DNA from: Propionibacteriaceae bacterium
Lineage (GTDB): Bacteria; Actinomycetota; Actinomycetes; Propionibacteriales; Propionibacteriaceae
Direction of reading: 5' to 3'
Assembly: GCA_016717345.1 (NCBI GenBank)
Contig: JADKFR010000004.1
Coordinates: 62,001-126,000, forward strand
Length of the DNA: 64,000 nt
Under the pieces are notes generated by a model. That model saw only the letters and a program-made list of their open reading frames with translations, had not been told where the DNA came from and did no database searches. The position numbers and the translations under genes were made by a program. Shown piece by piece: positions 54,099 through 62,403 of this stretch; positions within the stretch are counted from its first letter, which is position 1; each line of letters starts with the position of its first letter.

Positions 54099-54586
54099 TT
54101 ATCGGGCAGTGGTGGGGGCCGCCTGCCTACGGGTCGGTCGCCAGGCGATTCCCCATGCGAGCACAAAACTGAGCAGACTTAGCGTCAGGATCGCGATCGC
54201 CGTTACGAGGTACCTGACCTGTTGGCTCTCGATTGGCACATAGGGGCTCAAGCCGTGCAGGGCAGGTCCGAGGACAAGGATACGAGAAGTAACGCCTGCT
54301 GACCGGGAATTACCGAGTCACTCCCTGCCGCCCACATCGTCAGCAGGCACACAACGATCGCGGCGCCCCAGAAGACGAGCACGAGGGTCAGGAACGACCG
54401 CCATCCGCGTGCCCCGGACCAAGCCGCGAGAACGATCCAGGCCAACGCCAGGAGTGTCGAGGCAGCCACCCCGACGATCGAGGCCGGGTGGTCATACATG
54501 AACTCTGGGAAGCCAGGGGTGACCAGGAGTGCCTGCAGGATAAGCAGGGCAATGGCCGGTTCGCGCAACCGCGTCACACTCTTCAT
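54099..54586 (-). pseudogene. four-helix membrane protein, paralog 2, frameshifted
   Basis: From ATG 54586 (MKSVTRLREPAIALLILQAL) the protein has helices at FPEFMYDHPASIVGVAASTL, LALAWIVLAAWSG and FWGAAIVVCLLTMW. Near 54277 a C seems missing (TCCTTG), and the proper end (LVLGPALHGLSPYVPIESQQ, YLVTAIAILTLSLLSFVLAW) continues in another frame to TAA at 54099. Without the shift it would be about 162 residues, like paralog 1. Confidence 0.6.
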
Positions 54587-54599
54587 TTGCCTGCCGTCC

Positions 54600-54829
54600 G
54601 TGGTCGAACTGCGGCTAACTGCGAGGGTCCAAAGTCAGGCACGACCGCCATCTGCGCACACCCGAACAAGCTGGGAGGACGATCCAGGCCAACGCCGGGA
54701 TTAGCGACGCGGCCCCATCGATGGAGGTGGGTGGTTGTACAGGAACTCCGGGAAGCCTGATGTGGCCAGTAGTGCTTGCAGGATGAGCGTGGCAATCGCG
54801 GGTTCGCGTAACCGCCTGACCGTCTTCAT
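54600..54829 (-). pseudogene. four-helix membrane protein, paralog 3, decayed
   Basis: ATG 54829 begins MKTVRRLREPAIATLILQAL LATSGFPEFLYNHPP, nearly the same N-terminus as paralog 2, but the frame stops after 42 codons. A further homologous piece (ALAWIVLPACSGVRRWRSCL) follows out of frame before similarity ends near 54600, where paralog 2 starts. This is a degraded tandem copy. Confidence 0.7.
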
Positions 54830-54853
54830 GTTGCTCTGCGGTCGCGAAGCTCT

Positions 54854-56134
54854 TTAGGCCAAGCTGGACGGGCTCGGCGTCAGGTTTGGCTCACCCTCAC
54901 GAGGTTCCGGCGCGGAGGGCAGATCTGCGAGCCACGCCATGATCGAGTCTTGGGTGAGGCGCAGGTTGTTGATCTGGCAGTGGGCGTCGGCACCCGTCCA
55001 TTTCTGGAACCTCAGGAGGCGGGAGGCCGGCTGGCGTGGCGCGAGGTCGGCGAATAGTTCACTGGCCTGGCGGGCCGCTTCGGGCGGCTCGGACTCCCCA
55101 ACGATGGCGAGCACGGGCAGGTCCAGGTTGGCCGCGTCCACGACGCCGGCCTCGCCGGCCAGGCCGATGATGTCCCCGATCCAGTCGGTGCCGAACTGCC
55201 AGCGGTACTTGGTCAAGGCCGCTTCCGTCACCGGGCTGATCCGTCCGGCGATCCTTGTCATCAGGCGTGCCAATGCGCTGTGCGGACGTTGGGTGAGTAC
55301 GGCTGGCATGCCGCGCGTCAAGAGTTTCGCGATGTCGGTGACCGGGGTGCTAGCTACCAGTGCGTCCACTCTGGCTGCGCTGGCGGTGTGGGGATCGTCG
55401 AGAGCTTTCAGTGTGAAGTAGCCGCCGCCGGAGTAGCCGGTCAACACGATTCGTGCCTGGGGCCAGTTGTTCCGCAAGCGCACCAGGAGTTCCCGCAACG
55501 CCATGATGGTGGCCTCGCCGAAGTGGAGTCCCCGGTAGGGGGTGCCGCCCTGTCCGGGCAGGTCCACCAGAAGGACCTGGTAGCCCTCTGCCACGGCCCG
55601 GCCACCGCCGAAGAAGTAGAGGTCCTCGCGGAAGGTGTCCCCACCGCCGATGACGACATACCAGATAGCGGGGTCCGTACAAGGCTGGTCGATGGGTGCC
55701 GTGGCATAGCCGGGCAGAAGCCCGGCCGCTGTCGGGAGCTCGATCGGTGCCAGCTTCGAGCCGGACTGCACCATCGCTGCCTGGAAGCACCGCTCCAGTT
55801 GGTTGAGCAGGTCGCGGGCCTGCTGGCTGGCGGGGTCGACCAGGTGCCATGCCGCCCGCGCGGCGACGGCTGCGGCGAGGTAGCGATTGGCCGCCAGCTT
55901 CGGAGGATCCTGTCTCGCTGCGGCTTCCTGACGCTCCGCCATCGCGGCGAAGGACCGGACCCAGGAGCCCGGATCGCCGTCGCGGATCGCGTTGAGGCAT
56001 TCGAACACCTCCCCGGGCGCGAGGCCGCCAAGCTGGCTGTAGCCGAGCACCCAGCCGGCGTTGAAGTCCATGGTGCCGTTGCGGAACCGGAAATGGCGTC
56101 CCTGCCGCTCGCCAAGATCAGCTTCCTCTCGCAT
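54854..56134 (-). CDS. alpha/beta hydrolase, FrsA/dihydropseudooxynicotine hydrolase-like
   Basis: A 426-residue cytoplasmic hydrolase with a helical N-terminal cap (residues 1-130) and an alpha/beta core: oxyanion region VVIGGGDTFREDLYFFGGG, LLVDLPGQGGTPY, nucleophile elbow VLTGYSGGGYF, Asp region LPVLAIVGESEPPEAA and the last His in WTGADAHCQINN. The substrate is unknown. It overlaps the TetR gene (56118-56134) on the same strand, so it is co-expressed with its probable repressor; the TetR ligand may be the hydrolase substrate (inference). Confidence 0.8.
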   Translation of the reverse strand: MREEADLGERQGRHFRFRNGTMDFNAGWVLGYSQLGGLAPGEVFECLNAIRDGDPGSWVRSFAAMAERQEAAARQDPPKLAANRYLAAAVAARAAWHLVDPASQQARDLLNQLERCFQAAMVQSGSKLAPIELPTAAGLLPGYATAPIDQPCTDPAIWYVVIGGGDTFREDLYFFGGGRAVAEGYQVLLVDLPGQGGTPYRGLHFGEATIMALRELLVRLRNNWPQARIVLTGYSGGGYFTLKALDDPHTASAARVDALVASTPVTDIAKLLTRGMPAVLTQRPHSALARLMTRIAGRISPVTEAALTKYRWQFGTDWIGDIIGLAGEAGVVDAANLDLPVLAIVGESEPPEAARQASELFADLAPRQPASRLLRFQKWTGADAHCQINNLRLTQDSIMAWLADLPSAPEPREGEPNLTPSPSSLA

Positions 56135-56771
56135 CTTCGGCTCCTCCCGCCGTGCTGCTCGTTGCCCGCAGGCGCGTTAGGTAGCCGTGATAGACCTCGG
56201 CCATTTGGCGCTCGAAGATGGTGTGCTGGCGAACGGGGTCCAGCCCGAGCGCGGATGCCGCCTCGCCACCGATCAGCATTTCGGCGAGGATCGGCAATAA
56301 CCCGAACCAGGTGATGGCGCTGATCAACTCCTCAGACTCCACGGCCAAGCCGAAGGCCCTGAACCGGGCGTAGCTGTCGTCGGACACCAGCCTGAGTACG
56401 CCGAAGGAAAGGTCGGCGCGACCCCCTGGCCGAAAGCACTCCAGCACGACGATCCGCAGGAAGTTCGCGTGACTGGCGAGCAGTGTCGCCACGCCCTCGC
56501 TCAGGACCTTCTCGACCAGCGCATCGTCGAGTTCCTCCTTGCCGGCGAACATCCGCTCCTTGTCAGCAAGGATCCCCTCAACACGGTCGGTGAAGACGGC
56601 GGCCAGCAGATCGTCCTTACTGTCGAAGTGGTAGTAAAGGTGGGACTTGCTCGCCCCGGCGCTCGCCGCTATCCGGTCCATCGTCGCAGCTTCGAAACCA
56701 AGGCCGGCGAACTCCGACTCAGCGGCGTCGAGCATCCGAAGCATTGCTGCTGATCGCCTGCGTTTCCTCAC
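56118..56771 (-). CDS. TetR-family transcriptional regulator
   Basis: A 217-residue repressor. The N-terminal HTH is complete: SAAMLRMLDAAESEFAGLGF, AATMDRIAASAGASKSHLYY HFDSKDDLLAAVF. The ligand-binding domain follows (residues 60-200), of typical length. It is first in a two-gene unit with the hydrolase. The promoter should lie in 56772-56830, which is AT-richer (TTTCAGAGATTAGTACTGG). Confidence 0.88.
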   Translation of the reverse strand: MRKRRRSAAMLRMLDAAESEFAGLGFEAATMDRIAASAGASKSHLYYHFDSKDDLLAAVFTDRVEGILADKERMFAGKEELDDALVEKVLSEGVATLLASHANFLRIVVLECFRPGGRADLSFGVLRLVSDDSYARFRAFGLAVESEELISAITWFGLLPILAEMLIGGEAASALGLDPVRQHTIFERQMAEVYHGYLTRLRATSSTAGGAEDARGS

Positions 56772-57256
56772 ATTTCAGAGATTAGTACTGGCGAGTTCAA
56801 ACTGTCGAGTCGGGCCGGACGTTGGGACCCGCCATGATCATCCAGTCCCAGGCCGGCGGGACCGCTGTTTGCCGGTCACCCAGGGGTCCGCCGGTCAGCT
56901 CGATGCCTGCCGAGAGGCCGGCCGGCCCTTCCGTCAACCAACGATCTGTCATCGGCCTTATGAGCGCGAGTCTCTGGCGACTGGAGTACGCCATTTATCG
57001 CCGACGGAGCACCGCCAGTTGGCGCCCACAGCCACACCTGATCGCCCTCAACATTCCAGAACGTCACTTGCCGACGACCCTGGCCGATGCACGTGCACCG
57101 CGGGAGCTAGCCGGCGCAGGACAGGGTCACATCTGATCCGTCACATGCCTTTTGCAGGACATACAATAAGTGACTGGTTGAGTGACATGCCACAGCAGCC
57201 AATCAGAGGGGGCCAGTCGTGTCACGTAGACGGTCGTTTAAGTGAAGGCGGATGCG
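56772..57256. other. gene-free region with repeated GTCAC half-sites before the resolvase
   Basis: No supported gene in about 485 bases. The right part (57126-57225) holds five GTCAC/GTGAC elements at 57126, 57140, 57170, 57182 and 57221, the first pair direct (GTCACAT), the second pair direct in the opposite orientation (AGTGAC). Such a block just upstream of a serine recombinase gene may be its recombination (res-like) site. Confidence 0.45.
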
Positions 57257-57883
57257 ATGCTGGTCGGGTACATGCGGGTCTCCAAAGCCGACGGGTCTCA
57301 GTCCACCGACCTGGAACGCGACGCCCTCCTGGCCGCCGGCGTCGACCTCGACGCCCTTTACGAGGACAAGGCCTCCGGCAAGAAGGACGACCGACCGCAC
57401 CTCACCGCGTGCCTGAAGGCGCTGCGGCCCGGCGACACCCTGATGGTGTGGAAGCTCGACCGGCTCGGCCGCGACCTGCGCCACCTGGTCAACATCGTCC
57501 ACGACCTCACCCAGCGCGGCATCGGCTTGAAGGTGCTGACCGGCCAGGGTGCGGCGATCGACACCACCACCAGCGCCTCCGGCAGGCTCGTCTTCGGCAT
57601 CTTCGCCGCCCTGGCCGAGTTCGAGCGCGAGCTGATCTCAGAACGCACCATCGCCGGCCTGGCCGCTGCTCGGGCCCGCGGCCGCAAAGGCGGACGCCCC
57701 TACAAGATGACTCCAGCCAAAGTCCGGCTCGCCGCCGCGTCTATGGGTCAGCCCGACACCAAGGTTGGTGACCTCTGCACCGAACTCGGGGTCACCCGGC
57801 AGACGCTGTACCGCCACGTCTCGCCCACCGGCCAGCTGCGCGCGGCCGGGCAGAGGCTCTTGTCGAGCAGCAGCCGGGGGTGA
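57257..57883 (+). CDS. serine recombinase (resolvase/invertase family)
   Basis: A 208-residue small serine recombinase. Nucleophile Ser in GYMRVSKADGSQSTDLERDA, then YEDKASGKKDDRPHLTACLK, WKLDRLGRDLRHLVNIVHDL, FGIFAALAEFERELISERTI and a C-terminal HTH (VGDLCTELGVTRQTLYRHVS). The ATG at 57257 follows GAAGG; a GTG at 57242 is an alternative. Resolvases of this kind belong to Tn3-like transposons or plasmids. It overlaps the kinase gene by 4 bp, an odd pairing suggesting that the resistance cassette moved in beside it. Confidence 0.88.
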   Translation: MLVGYMRVSKADGSQSTDLERDALLAAGVDLDALYEDKASGKKDDRPHLTACLKALRPGDTLMVWKLDRLGRDLRHLVNIVHDLTQRGIGLKVLTGQGAAIDTTTSASGRLVFGIFAALAEFERELISERTIAGLAAARARGRKGGRPYKMTPAKVRLAAASMGQPDTKVGDLCTELGVTRQTLYRHVSPTGQLRAAGQRLLSSSSRG

Positions 57884-59070
57884 AGGTGATGGTGCGGCCA
57901 AGGCTCATGCGGGGGATCCATGCTGCCGATGCGGCGCTGGCTTCCGGTGCGGCTGTCGTCATCGTGATCGAGGCGTCCTTACTCGGCCGCTATGGCCCGA
58001 CGTGGTACGTCGTGGCGAATCTGGCGCTCCATGTGGGCCTGACCGGTGCTCTGCTGGTCCGCCACGTGTGGCGCCGTAGCAGCTTCATCGCTACCTACCT
58101 GTTGTTGGCTGCGCTGGCGGCCGTGGTGTGGTGGTCACCGGTCAACCTGGGGGTCTCGCCCCTGGTCCTTTGTGCGCCGTTAAGTCTCTATGTGGTGGCG
58201 CGCCACGAGCCGTACCGCTGGGCGGTCGTGGGGCTTCTGCTGGGCGTTGCCGGCTCGTTCGTGAGCCCGTTGCGTCGCCTGCCTGACGGCACCGGCGTCG
58301 GAGCATGGATCCCGCTCATGGTGCTGGTGCTGGTGGGTGTCTTCTTGTGGGCGACGGGACGGCGGCGAACCGAGCTGGCCTATCAGGAGCGGTTGCAGAG
58401 GGAGCTGGCCGAGCATGAGCGCACGACCCAGTCCCGGATCGCCGGAGCGCAGGCCGATGAACGGGCTCGCATCGCCCGTGAGCTGCACGACATTGTGGCG
58501 CACAGCCTGGCAGTGGTGCAGGTGCAGGCCAGCACAGGCCTCGCCCTGGGAGACCCTGAGCCGATGCGTGATGCCCTGGTCAATGTCCGCGACGCCAGCC
58601 AGGAGGCCCTGGCAGAGCTCAGGTCGCTGGTGCACCTGCTGCGGGAAGACCCCGGCACTCCGGTCTCGGGTGATCTGCTGCACCTGAAAACCCTGGTGCA
58701 GTCTGTCCGGGACGCCGGTGTGGAACTGGAGGCATCGCTGCCCGATGCAGGCACGTTCCGGCAGTGGCAGGCGGCCTGGCTCGCCCCGACCAGGGTTACG
58801 GTGCTGCGGATCGTCCAGGAGGCCTTGACCAACGTGCTCAAACACGGGGGACGCGACGCTCAGGCGCGGCTCGACGTCGCGGTCGACCAGGGCTGGGTGA
58901 GCGTCGAGGTGACCAACGACCATGCCGACCCCCAACCCGAGCCTGGCTTCGGCCTGATTGGATTGCGGGAACGGGTGGCCCTAGCTGGCGGCACCTTGCA
59001 GGCAGCCCCGCAGGGTGACGGGTTTCGGCTCCATGCGCGGCTGCCCATCCTGTGGGAGGAGGAAGCGTGA
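57880..59070 (+). CDS. NarL/DesK-type sensor histidine kinase
   Basis: A 396-residue kinase. Five or six N-terminal helices (about residues 10-150), then a short coiled coil and the HisKA_3 dimerisation domain with the phosphorylated His in RIARELHDIVAHSLAVVQVQ, N box QEALTNVLKHGG and G box GFGLIGLRERVALAGG. The start at GTG 57880 overlaps the resolvase stop; ATG 57889 is an alternative. It pairs with the response regulator at 59067. Kinases with few extracellular residues next to ABC transporters often sense antimicrobial peptides (family knowledge; not shown here). Confidence 0.88.
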   Translation: MKVMVRPRLMRGIHAADAALASGAAVVIVIEASLLGRYGPTWYVVANLALHVGLTGALLVRHVWRRSSFIATYLLLAALAAVVWWSPVNLGVSPLVLCAPLSLYVVARHEPYRWAVVGLLLGVAGSFVSPLRRLPDGTGVGAWIPLMVLVLVGVFLWATGRRRTELAYQERLQRELAEHERTTQSRIAGAQADERARIARELHDIVAHSLAVVQVQASTGLALGDPEPMRDALVNVRDASQEALAELRSLVHLLREDPGTPVSGDLLHLKTLVQSVRDAGVELEASLPDAGTFRQWQAAWLAPTRVTVLRIVQEALTNVLKHGGRDAQARLDVAVDQGWVSVEVTNDHADPQPEPGFGLIGLRERVALAGGTLQAAPQGDGFRLHARLPILWEEEA

Positions 59071-59729
59071 TCCGGGTCGCGGTCGTCGACGACCAGCCGT
59101 TACTGGTCTCGGCGTTCGCCGCGCTCATCGGTAACCAGCCGGACATGGTCGTGACCGGCACCGGCGCGAATGGCCAAGATGCCGTCGAGCTGTGCACCGT
59201 CGATCAGGTCGACGTGCTCTTGATGGACATCCGCATGCCGGTCATGGACGGCGTCGAGGCCACCCGGCGGATTGTGGACGCTGGGCCGAGGCCGCGGGTG
59301 CTGATCCTGACCACGTTCAACATCGATGCGCTGGTGCTGGGCGCGGTCGCGGCTGGCGCGCGCGGCTTCTTACTCAAGGACGCTGATCCCGTCCGCCTGC
59401 TGGACGCAATTCGCGCCGTCCACCGGGGAGATGCGGTGGTTGACGCCCAGGCCACGCCTGCGTTGCTCGATGCGGTGCGTGCCAGCCCCCGCGAACCGGT
59501 GCCTCTGGTCGAAGGCCTGACCCCCCGGGAGACCGAGGTGCTGACCTTGATCGGCCACGGCCGGACCAACGCCGAGATCGGAGAGGAGTTGTTCATCGCC
59601 GAGACCACAGTCAAGACGCACGTGCGGAGCCTGCTCACCAAGCTGGCTGCCCGAGACCGGGTCGCTTTGGTCGTGCTCGCCCACGGTGCCGGGCTGGTGG
59701 GCGGTCAACGGACGGTTTCGCTGGACTGA
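59067..59729 (+). CDS. NarL/LuxR-type response regulator
   Basis: A 220-residue regulator starting with GTG inside the kinase stop. The receiver has the acidic pocket in VAVVDDQPLL, the phosphorylated Asp in VDVLLMDIRMPVMDGVEATR, Thr in LILTTF and Lys in FLLKDADPVRL. The C-terminal LuxR HTH is LTPRETEVLTLIGHGRTNAE with IAETTVKTHVRSLLTKLAAR. Ribosome-binding site GGAGGAGGAAGC. It likely controls the ABC genes that begin 97 bases downstream. Confidence 0.9.
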   Translation: MIRVAVVDDQPLLVSAFAALIGNQPDMVVTGTGANGQDAVELCTVDQVDVLLMDIRMPVMDGVEATRRIVDAGPRPRVLILTTFNIDALVLGAVAAGARGFLLKDADPVRLLDAIRAVHRGDAVVDAQATPALLDAVRASPREPVPLVEGLTPRETEVLTLIGHGRTNAEIGEELFIAETTVKTHVRSLLTKLAARDRVALVVLAHGAGLVGGQRTVSLD

Positions 59730-59826
59730 CCTCCTCCCCGGGACTGAGGGAGCGGTCATCGCCGGACCGTTGAAGTCCATACGGTCGGATGATGCTTCGT
59801 CGCGGCACCCTGGCCAGGCTGGGAGC

Positions 59827-60531
59827 ATGACAGATGCCCCCAGCCTCGGGTGCCGGAACGTGTACAAGAGCTTCCGGTCCCAACGCGTTCTCGACGATCT
59901 GTCGCTGACGGTCCACCCCGGGCGTGTTTACGCACTGCTGGGACGCAACGGCGCTGGCAAGTCGACCGCGATCAAGATCATGCTCGGCCTGTTGACCGCC
60001 GACTCCGGGGAGACCTTCCTGCTCGGGCGCCCCCTCCAGCGCTCATCGCTGGCCGAGGTGGGTGCCTCGATCGAGGGGCCTGCCCTGTACGGGCACCTGT
60101 CGGCACGGGACAACCTGCGTGTGCACGCCCGCCTGATGGGTATTGACGAGACCCGCATGAGCGAGGTGCTTGAACTCGTCGGGCTGCGCGACGTCGGCTC
60201 CAAGCGCGCCCGGACCTTCTCAACGGGAATGAGGGCCAGGCTGGCGTTGAGCATTGCCCTGCTGAGCGACCCGGCCGTGCTCGTCCTCGACGAGCCTCAG
60301 AACGGCCTCGACCCAGAGGGCATCATCGAGTTGCGTCACCTGATCCGCGCCCTGGCTGCCGCCGGGCGCACGATCTTGATCAGCTCTCACCAGCTCGGTG
60401 AGGTCACCCAGCTAGCCGATGACATCGGCATCCTGACCAGCGGACGACTCGTCTACGAGGGTCCTCTGGCCGACTTCGCCCAAGGTGACCTTGAGCAGGC
60501 CTACCTGGCGGCGACCCAGGGTGCTGTATGA
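59827..60531 (+). CDS. ABC transporter ATPase, bacteriocin-immunity (BcrA/LanF) type
   Basis: A 234-residue ATPase: Walker A LLGRNGAGKSTAIKIMLGLL, Q-loop near EVGASIEGPALYGHLS, signature TFSTGMRARLALSIALL in place of LSGGQ, Walker B AVLVLDEPQNGLDPEG and switch His in TILISSHQLGE. The signature variant is common in the CcmA/BcrA group. ATG 59827 follows CTGGGAGC. It overlaps the permease gene by 4 bp. The expected role is export of, or immunity to, a peptide antibiotic at the membrane. Confidence 0.85.
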   Translation: MTDAPSLGCRNVYKSFRSQRVLDDLSLTVHPGRVYALLGRNGAGKSTAIKIMLGLLTADSGETFLLGRPLQRSSLAEVGASIEGPALYGHLSARDNLRVHARLMGIDETRMSEVLELVGLRDVGSKRARTFSTGMRARLALSIALLSDPAVLVLDEPQNGLDPEGIIELRHLIRALAAAGRTILISSHQLGEVTQLADDIGILTSGRLVYEGPLADFAQGDLEQAYLAATQGAV

Positions 60532-62057
60532 CCGCCCTCGTGCCCTATCCGCGCGCGCTCGCCGCCGAACTGGTTCGGACCAAGCACAGTGCGTCGGCCA
60601 GGTTCGCCGGTGCCGGCCTCGCCGTCGCCACCCTGCAGGGGCTGGCATGGTCCACGGTTGCTACTAGGCAACTACGCGGTTGGGAACAGCTGGTGGGCTG
60701 GCAGGCCCTGTACATCACCGCGCTCTTCACGCCCCTCACTGCGCTGCTCGTAGCGCTCACCGTGGAGCGGGAACGCAAGGCGCGCGAGGGCGGCACGCTG
60801 TGGCGTCCGCTCACTCCCCGGGTCGGATTCGCAGCCCGCGCCACCGTCCTGACACTCCAACTGCTCGTGTTCAACGCCGCCCTGATCCTGCCGATGCTGC
60901 TCATCGGCCTGGCCCATGGCCTCGCCGATCCCCCCATCGTCCGGATCTTCGCCCTGGGGCTCGTGCTGTGGCTCTGCTCGCTTCTCGTGGCGGCGATCTT
61001 CCTCCTCCTCACCCGCGTCGCCGGTCTCTACGTCACCCTCGGCCTGGCATTGGGCTGGCAGCTCGCCGGCACCCTCACCGCCGAGACCGCCTCCGGGTCC
61101 TGGCAACCCTGGGCCTGGCAGGTGCGGGCCGCCCTGCCGCTGGTCGGCATTCATGCCAACGGCACCGCGCTGGAACCCCACTCCCCGATCTGGGACTGGA
61201 ACCCCCTGTGGCCGACCCTGTACAGCCTGAGCCTTGCTCTAGTCATTGCGGGCGTGGGCGCGCTCCTTTCCAACCGGGACCTGCGGATACTCCGGCCGAG
61301 ACCACGCCCCAGCCCAGGCCCCGTATCCTCCGAGCCGGCGCACCAGCGTGCCGGCGGTGCCCAGCGCTCCGTGCTGGTATTGCCGCTGGACCGCAGAATG
61401 CCGCCAAGTCGGCCGCACCGGCTCGCGGCGGTCGCCGGGTCACTACGCCGCACCGGCCTCGCCAGCCTCACCGCGTCGGCACTGGGCACGCTGGTCCTCA
61501 TCGGCCTGGTGTGGAACGCAGGATACGTACGCGGGTTCGCCACCTGGGTGGTCATGCCACTGGGGACATGCCTGTTCGCCTGTCTGGCGTGGGCGGCTCA
61601 ACGTGAGCCTTGGCGGGTGCTCGCCCTGCGCGCCAGCCCGGCCCGGCTCGCTGCCCATCTGTTGGCCGTCGGCACGGCCGTCCTCCTTCTCGTCGGCCTG
61701 ACTACAACCGCGATCAGTGGTGCGCGGGGTGACACGGATTTTGCCCGCTTCGGGACCGTGTTGGTCATCGTGGGCGTCGCCTGGCTCCTGGTCTGCCTGT
61801 GGCTTACCGCCCGCTATGGTGCCGGCGCCACGATCGGTGTGACGCTCGTGGTGCTGGTGTTCAGCTTGGTCTTCGGCGGCTCCGAGTTCGCCGCCAGCGA
61901 CCTGTGGCTCCTCGGGGTCCTTGGGTGGCCCGCCTCTGCCACCACCTGGGCACGTGTCGGGGTAAGTCTCCTGTTGTCCGCCGCGATCAGCACCGCAGCA
62001 GGCGTTGCCTGGCTGCGTGCCCTCCGCTCCGCTGCCAGCCGGTCAACCTCCGCGTGA
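60528..62057 (+). CDS. double-length ABC permease (LanE-LanG-like fusion)
   Basis: A 509-residue membrane protein made of two permease halves, each with about six helices: residues 1-250 (ALYITALFTPLTALLVALTV ERERKAREGGTLWRPLT ...) and 300-509 (TASALGTLVLIGLVWNAGYV, VMPLGTCLFACLAWAAQREP). They are joined by a Pro/Arg-rich cytoplasmic linker (RPRPRPSPGPVSSEPAHQRA). Lantibiotic immunity systems usually have two separate permeases (LanE, LanG) of about 250 residues. Here they seem to be one chain. No lantibiotic biosynthesis gene is nearby, so resistance rather than self-immunity is likely. Confidence 0.78.
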   Translation: MTALVPYPRALAAELVRTKHSASARFAGAGLAVATLQGLAWSTVATRQLRGWEQLVGWQALYITALFTPLTALLVALTVERERKAREGGTLWRPLTPRVGFAARATVLTLQLLVFNAALILPMLLIGLAHGLADPPIVRIFALGLVLWLCSLLVAAIFLLLTRVAGLYVTLGLALGWQLAGTLTAETASGSWQPWAWQVRAALPLVGIHANGTALEPHSPIWDWNPLWPTLYSLSLALVIAGVGALLSNRDLRILRPRPRPSPGPVSSEPAHQRAGGAQRSVLVLPLDRRMPPSRPHRLAAVAGSLRRTGLASLTASALGTLVLIGLVWNAGYVRGFATWVVMPLGTCLFACLAWAAQREPWRVLALRASPARLAAHLLAVGTAVLLLVGLTTTAISGARGDTDFARFGTVLVIVGVAWLLVCLWLTARYGAGATIGVTLVVLVFSLVFGGSEFAASDLWLLGVLGWPASATTWARVGVSLLLSAAISTAAGVAWLRALRSAASRSTSA

Positions 62058-62403
62058 AACGGCGCCGTCCCTGCTACTTATCGCCGTGCAGGCAAGTTCA
62101 GACGCTCGTGCAGCCGACTTCGGGAACTGACACACGCTTCCCTGCGTGGCCGAGCCCAATCGGGGATGGGGGATGGACCCAAGGGGCTTCCCCGGGCCGT
62201 CGTCGCCGGTCGTGTGGCGCCTCGTCCAGATCGGTCGGTGCTCGGAACCCTGACACTGACCCAGCCCCAAGTCCTCCAGAGCCTGGTCCACTGGAATCGC
62301 CTCACCTCCATGTCCCGAGTTCTCAGCCACGGCCAGCCGTCTTCCGAGCCGTCGGCCACAGGCCGCCCTTCCCCATGTAGCGGACGTAATGTACCTTTGT
62401 TTC
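62058..62403. other. gene-free stretch between the permease and relaxase genes
   Basis: About 346 bases without a supported gene or clear terminator. If this relaxase is active, its origin of transfer could lie here, but I see no strong inverted repeat. Confidence 0.35.

Noticed and set aside
56797..56994. Small protein gene on the minus strand upstream of the resolvase
   Set aside because: 65 codons with no family resemblance and no ribosome-binding site; the region is better explained as promoter and recombination-site DNA.
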